From positions 1-10,821 of the forward strand of contig JAFGIT010000421.1 of NCBI GenBank assembly GCA_016929465.1: 10,821 nt of DNA, in the 5' to 3' direction. How positions within the stretch are numbered: the stretch's first letter is position 1; each line of letters opens with the position of its first letter. This DNA comes from Candidatus Coatesiibacteriota bacterium (lineage in GTDB: Bacteria; B130-G9). Positions 6,370 to 10,821 of the stretch are shown here, piece after piece. The position numbers and the translations under genes are program-made. The notes under the pieces were generated by a model. That model had not been told where the DNA came from. It ran no database searches and was given only the letters and a program-made list of their open reading frames with translations.

Positions 6370-6702
6370 TTGGATTTGATAACCAAGGTTCTCGACCCTT
6401 CAGGGGAACGCAGCATGGAGCTGGTGGAGAAGCTCGCCAAGAGCAGACTGCGGTTCGTCCTGATGCTCATTTTTATTTGTGGCCTGGGATTGCTCACAAT
6501 TGCCTTTTGCGCCTTTGAATTGGCATCACTTCATCAATTCGATGGGATAGTGGACCTTCTCACCGATCTACTCCCGATTATCTTCATGGTAGGGATCGGC
6601 AGCATAATACTACCTCTTTGCTACCTCGTCAGCCTCAGAAGGGTCGGGCAGAATGTGCTTCGCGACGCCTGTCGAGAGGTGGCGGATAGCGTTGATGACT
6701 AA
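6370..6702 (+). CDS. Small two-TM membrane protein, unrecognised (TTG start)
   Basis: A TTG start at 6370 is well supported because AAGGAGG (6358-6364) lies 5 nt upstream. The next ATG is 15 codons further on and lacks such a site. The product is 110 residues: an amphipathic N-terminus (1-27, rich in Lys, Arg and Glu), helices at about 28-50 and 67-89, then an acidic tail (DACREVADSVDD). The TTG start may lower expression. It comes 78 bp after the previous array member and 26 bp before the TPR gene. No family is recognised. Confidence 0.7.
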   Translation: MDLITKVLDPSGERSMELVEKLAKSRLRFVLMLIFICGLGLLTIAFCAFELASLHQFDGIVDLLTDLLPIIFMVGIGSIILPLCYLVSLRRVGQNVLRDACREVADSVDD

Positions 6703-6728
6703 GATATCAATGAAATTGTGTGCATAGA

Positions 6729-7532
6729 ATGGATTCCTGGCTGAATGTCTTGCGATGCATTGTCTGCTCAGTCCTGGTCCTCGGGATGCTGTGCTGCGCC
6801 AGGGAAATGCCGGACACGCTCAGTGCTCTTGGAGATTCTCTCCTGCAGGAGGAGAGATTTGACGACGCGCTGGCAGCTTACACGAGAGCGATAGACTCGT
6901 TCCCAGACCATATTCCCGCGTATCTGGGCAGGGCGAAGCTTCACAGAGTCAGGGGCAGGTATGAGCATTCGACCAGGGATTACATTCGTGCCGTTGAGCT
7001 TGGTGACAGCTCTTTCGAGACATTCATGGGCCTTGGGAGGCTATATCTCGAGATGGACCTTTCTGAGGAGGCGAGAAAATATCTTAAGCAAGCCCACGAA
7101 ATGAGGCCGGATGATGCTTTGATCTGCCGCGACATTGCTGATGCTTATTGCAGTGATTCAATGACTGAATTGGCAATGAAATGGTATGGCAGATGCATCG
7201 ATCGAGATCCGCAGAATGCTGACGCCTATGTCGGAAGGGGGAAGGCCCTAGGCAGGCACCGAATGTTTGACCTCGCGCTAGCTGACTTCACATACGCGAT
7301 ATCAATTAATCCGAAGAATGCTGATGCTCGCCACTATCGCGGCTATACGTATTTCTCTATGGGCGTATACAAACCCGCAATTCACGACTTCATAGAGACC
7401 CTCGACATCGATCCCGACTGTCCCAAATCCCGCTTCTATATGGCGTGGTCGCTGCGGGAGTTGGGCTATAATGAAGTCGCGATAGTCGAGTTGGAGCGAT
7501 TTCTGGCAGAGCATGGCGATCATGGAACCTGA
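6729..7532 (+). CDS. Tetratricopeptide (TPR) repeat protein with N-terminal membrane anchor or signal
   Basis: The product is 267 residues from ATG 6729; an in-frame GTG at 6720 is the alternative. Neither start has a clear Shine-Dalgarno site. Residues 6-22 form a hydrophobic signal or anchor ending in a Cys pair (LCC, 21-23). The -3 to -1 positions do not match a good lipobox, so lipoprotein status is doubtful. Residues 29-266 divide into seven consecutive 34-residue TPR units (29-62, 63-96, 97-130, 131-164, 165-198, 199-232, 233-266), each with the usual small and aromatic positions such as A-Y and the closing D-P. The protein is therefore almost entirely a peptide-binding scaffold, probably facing the periplasm. 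As the only soluble-domain protein in the array, it could organise the small membrane neighbours; that is inference. Confidence 0.85.
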   Translation: MDSWLNVLRCIVCSVLVLGMLCCAREMPDTLSALGDSLLQEERFDDALAAYTRAIDSFPDHIPAYLGRAKLHRVRGRYEHSTRDYIRAVELGDSSFETFMGLGRLYLEMDLSEEARKYLKQAHEMRPDDALICRDIADAYCSDSMTELAMKWYGRCIDRDPQNADAYVGRGKALGRHRMFDLALADFTYAISINPKNADARHYRGYTYFSMGVYKPAIHDFIETLDIDPDCPKSRFYMAWSLRELGYNEVAIVELERFLAEHGDHGT

Positions 7533-7600
7533 GACGTAGTAAATGCCAGGGGCATGTTGGAGAGACTCAAAGACCAATTGAACCTGTAGTGGGGAATATG

Positions 7601-7885
7601 ATGGATAATCCAGATAGCGAACGGATCATCAAAGGAGAACTGAAATACATTGCCTCCAAGGGGAAATATCACTTCACAATATTTGCCATTATCGCTTTGG
7701 GAATTTGCTACTTTGGCTCTGCAGCGTGGCTTCTATTCCGATACAGCTGTCGGGGAGATTATTTGATCTTTTTAGGCTTCGTTTTCTGCACGATCTGGTT
7801 CTTCATCTATCGATATATAATTCATGTCCGAGCCCTAAGAGCGATGTATCTGAAGTATGAGGCAGGGGAGACCGGCAAGCAGTAG
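7601..7885 (+). CDS. Small two-TM membrane protein, unrecognised
   Basis: GTGGGG (7589-7594) fits a start at ATG 7601 (94 residues). ATG 7598, and a GTG at 7589 giving 98 residues, are alternatives. It has a polar N-terminus, helices at about 24-46 and 54-76, and a basic then acidic tail ending ETGKQ. The TAG stop (7883-7885) is followed by a further in-frame open stretch encoding another TM helix (7886-8029). The gene may thus be a product split by a nonsense mutation, or two genes fused or decayed. No family is recognised. Confidence 0.65.
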   Translation: MDNPDSERIIKGELKYIASKGKYHFTIFAIIALGICYFGSAAWLLFRYSCRGDYLIFLGFVFCTIWFFIYRYIIHVRALRAMYLKYEAGETGKQ

Positions 7886-8029
7886 ACTAATTCCAATTGG
7901 CTCTTTGTCATCACGTTCTTGATGCTGATTGCCGCCTCAATCTGGGACTCGAGAAGGAAGAACCGCGAGAGAACTAATCTGGCGGATGAGACAAAAGCGA
8001 CGAATATCGAGAAGGCAGAAGCCGGTTGA
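7886..8029 (+). pseudogene. In-frame extension after TAG: TM helix plus charged tail, resembling the C-terminus of the protein at 4605-4979
   Basis: Directly after the TAG at 7883-7885 the same frame stays open for 47 codons to TGA 8027-8029. It encodes a helix (SNWLFVITFLMLIAASIW) and a charged tail (DSRRKNRERTNLADETKAT, ending EKAEAG). Composition and codon use look protein-coding. Aligned by eye with residues 83-124 of the protein at 4605-4979, it shares NWL, a TM helix, IW, basic residues, NLA and a terminal K-x-AG. The DNA at the ends is also alike (AAAGCCGGCTGAT against GAAGCCGGTTGAT). The likeliest reading is the 3' remnant of a paralogue. Stop-codon readthrough, or a small protein from the internal ATG 7922, are other options. 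Confidence 0.45.
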
Positions 8030-8135
8030 TCCTGGATAGCTATCGAGGAGATCAATTCTACAACTTGGTCAGCTCAAGGACTATATCGGGGCAGCTCTGG
8101 ACGGTCGATTAGCTTGTATTTATCGGAGAATGAGC
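8030..8135. other. Gap between broken extension and next gene
   Basis: About 100 bp contain a 28-codon frame (8026-8112) that begins at a TTG overlapping the preceding TGA. Its translation looks coding-like (DSYRGDQFYNLVSSRTISG) but it has no convincing ribosome site. It may be residue of the same decayed gene, or non-coding. Confidence 0.3.
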
Positions 8136-8495
8136 ATGTCAAGTAGCGTTAATTATTTGGCCTTGGCGACGGTGATCTCAGTTTTCTTTCTCTCGCTTCT
8201 CTTAGCGATCCTATTGAGACGATTCAGGATAGCATCTCGATCCATCTTGTGGTTGGGTGCGATCTCTCCGATGTCGCTGCTTTTCGTAGAGTTTCCCAAA
8301 GGCCTGAGCCCGATTGACTCTGCATTCTGGATGGGGATCACAATTCGCAGCTTCAGTAGCATCATGTGGCCGATAGTCGTGGGCGGCTTCACTGTTCTCC
8401 TCGGCACCTTGCTGAAGATGGAAAAGAGAATGATGATGAGTCCCAAGTTGGAGGACCGTCTGCACGGTCTTCTGGGACGTATCCTCAATCGCTAG
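8136..8495 (+). CDS. Small three-TM membrane protein, unrecognised
   Basis: Two ATGs lie 6 bp apart (8130 and 8136). GGAG (8125-8128) is properly spaced only for 8136, which gives 119 residues. Helices lie at about 8-28, 36-53 and 72-93, with a basic loop RRFRIASR between the first two. The C-terminus is a Met/Lys-rich, amphipathic cytoplasmic-type tail (KMEKRMMM, then LEDRLHGLLGRILNR). It is the last member of the small-protein array, and a strong promoter for the secreted protein follows. No family is recognised. Confidence 0.68.
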   Translation: MSSSVNYLALATVISVFFLSLLLAILLRRFRIASRSILWLGAISPMSLLFVEFPKGLSPIDSAFWMGITIRSFSSIMWPIVVGGFTVLLGTLLKMEKRMMMSPKLEDRLHGLLGRILNR

Positions 8496-8534
8496 AGTCC
8501 ACGGCTTGTCTATTTCATTATTCATTCATGGCTG

Positions 8535-8563
8535 TTGACAGGGGAGAGGAGAGCGGGTATATT
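8535..8563 (+). promoter_or_regulatory. Strong sigma70 promoter for the secreted Ig-like protein
   Basis: TTGACA (8535-8540, 6/6) is followed after the ideal 17 bp by TATATT (8558-8563, 5/6). The start site would be near 8570, leaving a leader of about 58 nt with a strong GGGAGGAG ribosome site (8614-8621). This is the best promoter in the window, and it separates the secreted-protein gene from the membrane-protein array. Confidence 0.7.
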
Positions 8564-8627
8564 CGGGGTCGGAAATCTTATCTGGATTGGGTTTACATTC
8601 TTGCTTTTACTTTGGGAGGAGCGTTAG

Positions 8628-10544
8628 ATGCCTCGAGGTGCGGTCTATTGCGCTTTGTGTATTTCTTTCCTTATATCGTCAATCGGTGTTGATGCTCTAT
8701 CTGGGGAGCTCCGCTATCAGCTCGCTGCGCCGGTCCTGAGTGGTCGGCTTCTGCCCGACGGAATAGAAGTTGAGTTGACTTGGGATGGTATCTCCGGCGC
8801 GTATGAATATTACATCGAGCGAGATTATACAAAAGACTTTCTGACGCCAGTTGGGGTAATCCACCGGGTTCCCTCGACTTCTCGATACTTGTATAGAGAC
8901 GATTCTCCGAAGGCAGAAATGCAAACGCTCTATTATCGCGTAAGAGCCGTGCCCTCGGCATCTGATCTGACTCATGAGGCAAGTGAACCATCGAATGTGG
9001 TAGAACTGGTCCCGGTCGATCCGACGCCCGACGCTGAGGTTGCGATTCAGGTCAACCCATCGTCTCTCGATTTCCAGACCTTCATCTTCTACAAGCAAAT
9101 TACGGTGAAGAACGTCTCCGGCAAGGCGCTCAAGATGTCGATCTGGCCTTCGGACCCAGTCCTTTCGCTCTCCACACCGGGCTTCTGGCTGGACCCGTGG
9201 CAGACCCGTGTCGTAGAGGTCCGGCTCAATAGAGCATCATTGGAGCCTGGGCTTCATTCCGGCCTCGCGATCTCATTCCTGTCCAATGCGGGGACCATCT
9301 CGCCGGCTGCGAGCCAGGATGGTGTGATCGACGTTGAGGCGGAAGTTGCGGGCCCCGTCGAGGTTGCGCCGCTTGGGACTTACTTCCTGCTGGATGACAC
9401 GCCGAACGGCGATGGCTTGATCGGAAGCGGCGAGACCGTCAATTGCCAGTTCAAACTGGTCAATACCGATACTGAGGTAGAGGCTCTCGATTTGACCGTT
9501 CGGATTTTCCCCCAGAAATACGTATCATCAATCGTCAGCGGCGCGATAACCAACGTGAACAACCTTCCTCCGATGAATAGCGCCTATGTGCCGTTTTCAT
9601 TTAGGGCCGCTCCTATATATTTCGACTGCGACATGCCGGATGGGCCGGTAATCGATGCGGAGTTTTTGGTCGTAATCTACGATACATTCGGATATTCGTG
9701 GGAGCAGGTCGTGAAAGCGGGCGTGTGCACACCTCTCGCGGTCGAAATGGTCAATTTCGAGATAGACGACGACAACCAGGGCGTTTCTGCGACCGTGCCT
9801 CACACCCATAACAAGATGATCGAGTGCGGCGAGATCATCGAGGGAAGGGTCACTTTCCTTAGCAATTATGATCTCTATGATGCTACTTTGACCCTATCAG
9901 ACAACAAGGACTTCGAATATCTTCCCTCTGGTGATTCCTATTCGTACACGGATGTGGACGATCTGGAATTCATCCCGATGTGCGGCGAGGTGACCCCCGA
10001 TAGAGACTTCGAGTTCAGGGCGCTCGAGTATGACGCTTCGGAGATCACGTTCACACTATCGGTCGAGGCGAATATCATGCCCGATCTCGAGTACGCATCA
10101 GATGCATCATATCCTGTAGCTTATCGTGAGGAGTTCACCGTTAACGGCCCGTATGGTCCGGATGTAACGACTACGACGACGAATCCTGGACCTCGCATGA
10201 GGACGAACGACCCCTTCTCGATTTACACGAATGTTCGGAATCTGGGCACACGCGACATGATGGTTGACCTTTACGTCGGTGCGATGTTAAACGGCAAGAT
10301 ATTCTTCCTCTGCGAAGGCGGCCTTGCTTCAGACCAGGCCATGCTGTATTGCCCGAATCTCTATCTGACGCGTCGCACGACTGGCCCGAAGCGGATGTTG
10401 ACTTACAGCTGTCCTGGTGTCGGCGGATGGACTGAGATAAACGAGATACTGTTCATGTCAGTTCTTCAGGAGCCGGGCGTTTCTCCTTTTGAGTGGGAGA
10501 AGTGGTACTCATCTGATTGGGTCGTAGTAAACGTCAATTACTAG
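8628..10544 (+). CDS. Secreted multi-domain FN3/Ig-like surface protein
   Basis: The product is 638 residues. GGGAGGAG (8614-8621) lies 6 nt before ATG 8628. Residues 1-24 form a Sec signal peptide (CALCISFLISSIGVDA), with likely cleavage near VDA. An FN3-like domain spans about 34-130, with a YYRVRAV strand at 102-108. An ASH/BACON-like Ig domain spans about 138-225 (NPSSLDF; ITVKNVSGKALKMSI). Next is an Ig module opening with DDTPNGDGLIGSGETV (256-271), the 'NGDG..GET' pattern often seen in exported proteins of candidate phyla. A second opens near 380-405 (DDDNQG; IECGEIIEGRVTFLSN). A final beta domain starts near 521 (RTNDPFSIYTNVRNLGTRDMMVDLYV). There is no TM anchor, LPXTG or recognisable C-terminal sorting domain. 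Six or more Cys in the mature part suggest disulphides. It is probably an extracellular structural or adhesin-like protein with no enzymatic domain. Confidence 0.85.
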   Translation: MPRGAVYCALCISFLISSIGVDALSGELRYQLAAPVLSGRLLPDGIEVELTWDGISGAYEYYIERDYTKDFLTPVGVIHRVPSTSRYLYRDDSPKAEMQTLYYRVRAVPSASDLTHEASEPSNVVELVPVDPTPDAEVAIQVNPSSLDFQTFIFYKQITVKNVSGKALKMSIWPSDPVLSLSTPGFWLDPWQTRVVEVRLNRASLEPGLHSGLAISFLSNAGTISPAASQDGVIDVEAEVAGPVEVAPLGTYFLLDDTPNGDGLIGSGETVNCQFKLVNTDTEVEALDLTVRIFPQKYVSSIVSGAITNVNNLPPMNSAYVPFSFRAAPIYFDCDMPDGPVIDAEFLVVIYDTFGYSWEQVVKAGVCTPLAVEMVNFEIDDDNQGVSATVPHTHNKMIECGEIIEGRVTFLSNYDLYDATLTLSDNKDFEYLPSGDSYSYTDVDDLEFIPMCGEVTPDRDFEFRALEYDASEITFTLSVEANIMPDLEYASDASYPVAYREEFTVNGPYGPDVTTTTTNPGPRMRTNDPFSIYTNVRNLGTRDMMVDLYVGAMLNGKIFFLCEGGLASDQAMLYCPNLYLTRRTTGPKRMLTYSCPGVGGWTEINEILFMSVLQEPGVSPFEWEKWYSSDWVVVNVNY

Positions 10545-10700
10545 AGAACTGACACGTTCGCGGTCGGCAGATGCTGCCAGATCGTCGCTCTGGTTAGAGG
10601 CCTTGGGCAGTCGTGATGACGGCTGTCGTTACGCCGATCAACCTGCATGACATGCAGGGATTGCACATTCGCATCTATTTGGATTTAACGGTAGCAGTAT
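10545..10700. promoter_or_regulatory. Regulatory region upstream of accA
   Basis: The gap holds a short hairpin GGCAG-ATG-CTGCC (10566-10578), a perfect 17-bp palindrome (10642-10658) and a weak promoter-like pair TTGCAC (10661-10666) / TTTAAC (10684-10689) with 17-bp spacing. No other gene is supported. Confidence 0.45.
10642..10658. promoter_or_regulatory. Perfect 17-bp palindrome, candidate operator for accA
   Basis: CCTGCATG and CATGCAGG are exact reverse complements around a single central A (10650). The site abuts a promoter-like -35 (10661-10666) and sits 42 bp before the accA start. That is the size and position expected for a dimeric repressor or activator. The sequence does not match the FapR or FadR consensus as I know them, so the regulator is unknown. 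Confidence 0.5.
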
Positions 10701-10821
10701 ATGCCCAGAGAAGTGCTCGATTTCGAGCGACCGATTATAGACCTCGAGGAGGCCATCGAGGAGCTCAAGCTTGCGAGAGACCCTCAATACGCCGACAGGA
10801 TACGGTCGTATGAGAAGAAGC
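10701..10821 (+). CDS. accA: Acetyl-CoA carboxylase carboxyltransferase subunit alpha (N-terminal part, runs off window)
   Basis: The first 40 codons read MPREVLDFERPIIDLEEAIE and continue as a charged helix (ELKLARDPQYADRIRSYEKK). This matches the N-terminus of AccA, where LDFE(K/R)P followed by a coiled, Glu/Lys-rich segment is typical. AccA pairs with AccD to transfer carboxyl from carboxybiotin to acetyl-CoA, giving malonyl-CoA for fatty-acid synthesis in the cytoplasm. The start is fixed by an in-frame TAG at 10692-10694, leaving ATG 10701 as the only start. The Shine-Dalgarno site is weak (GGT near 10690). The 17-bp palindrome 42 bp upstream suggests it begins its own regulated transcript. 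The catalytic part lies beyond the window. Confidence 0.85.
   Translation, partial: MPREVLDFERPIIDLEEAIEELKLARDPQYADRIRSYEKK

Noticed and set aside
10613-10813. 66-codon plus-strand ORF at the right end
   Set aside because: It is in a different frame from accA, whose N-terminus is recognisable. Its second half is an Arg-rich shadow.
1-10821. CRISPR arrays, tRNA/rRNA genes, insertion sequences, defence genes
   Set aside because: I read both strands for repeats, cloverleaf-like stems, transposase or nuclease motifs and found none.

Overview
The window looks like a chromosomal stretch from an uncultured, probably Gram-negative, bacterium of about 50-55% GC. Shine-Dalgarno sites (AGGAGG, GGGAGGAG), sigma70-like TTGACA promoters, GTG/TTG alternative starts and a bacterial-type accA argue for Bacteria. 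The secreted FN3/Ig-like protein has a style common in poorly cultured candidate phyla, but I cannot name the phylum from this sequence.

Layout. Positions 1-175 hold the C-terminal tail of a membrane protein. After a gap with a candidate promoter and a perfect hairpin comes a 1052-residue protein (389-3547): a GNAT acyltransferase domain fused to a very long all-beta tail, apparently Ig-Ig-sandwich-Ig-sandwich. Tail-to-tail with it, on the minus strand (3612-4121), is a single-TM protein resembling only the C-terminal end of a GT39/PMT-type glycosyltransferase. It has its own good promoter (4260-4288). A non-coding block of about 480 bp follows.

Positions 4605-8495 form a plus-strand run of seven small unrecognised membrane proteins of about 94-124 residues. 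A seven-repeat TPR protein (6729-7532) sits inside the run, and there is one broken or readthrough-like in-frame extension (7886-8029). Several members are tightly spaced (a GTGA overlap at 5570-5573, a gap of a few bases at 5914-5920), so at least part of the run is an operon. An unusual inter-gene region (4980-5249) carries hairpins with competing pairings and a possible 45-codon minus-strand ORF.

A near-consensus promoter (TTGACA-N17-TATATT, 8535-8563) then drives a 638-residue secreted FN3/Ig-like protein (8628-10544). The window ends with the first 40 codons of accA (acetyl-CoA carboxylase carboxyltransferase alpha), preceded by a perfect 17-bp palindrome that looks like an operator.

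How the genes work together is uncertain. The conserved metabolic gene (accA) is ordinary. The rest is lineage-specific envelope or exported material. I found no CRISPR array, tRNA, rRNA, transposase or recognisable defence system. The best candidates for something undescribed are the GNAT-beta-sandwich fusion and the array of small membrane orphans with the TPR protein.
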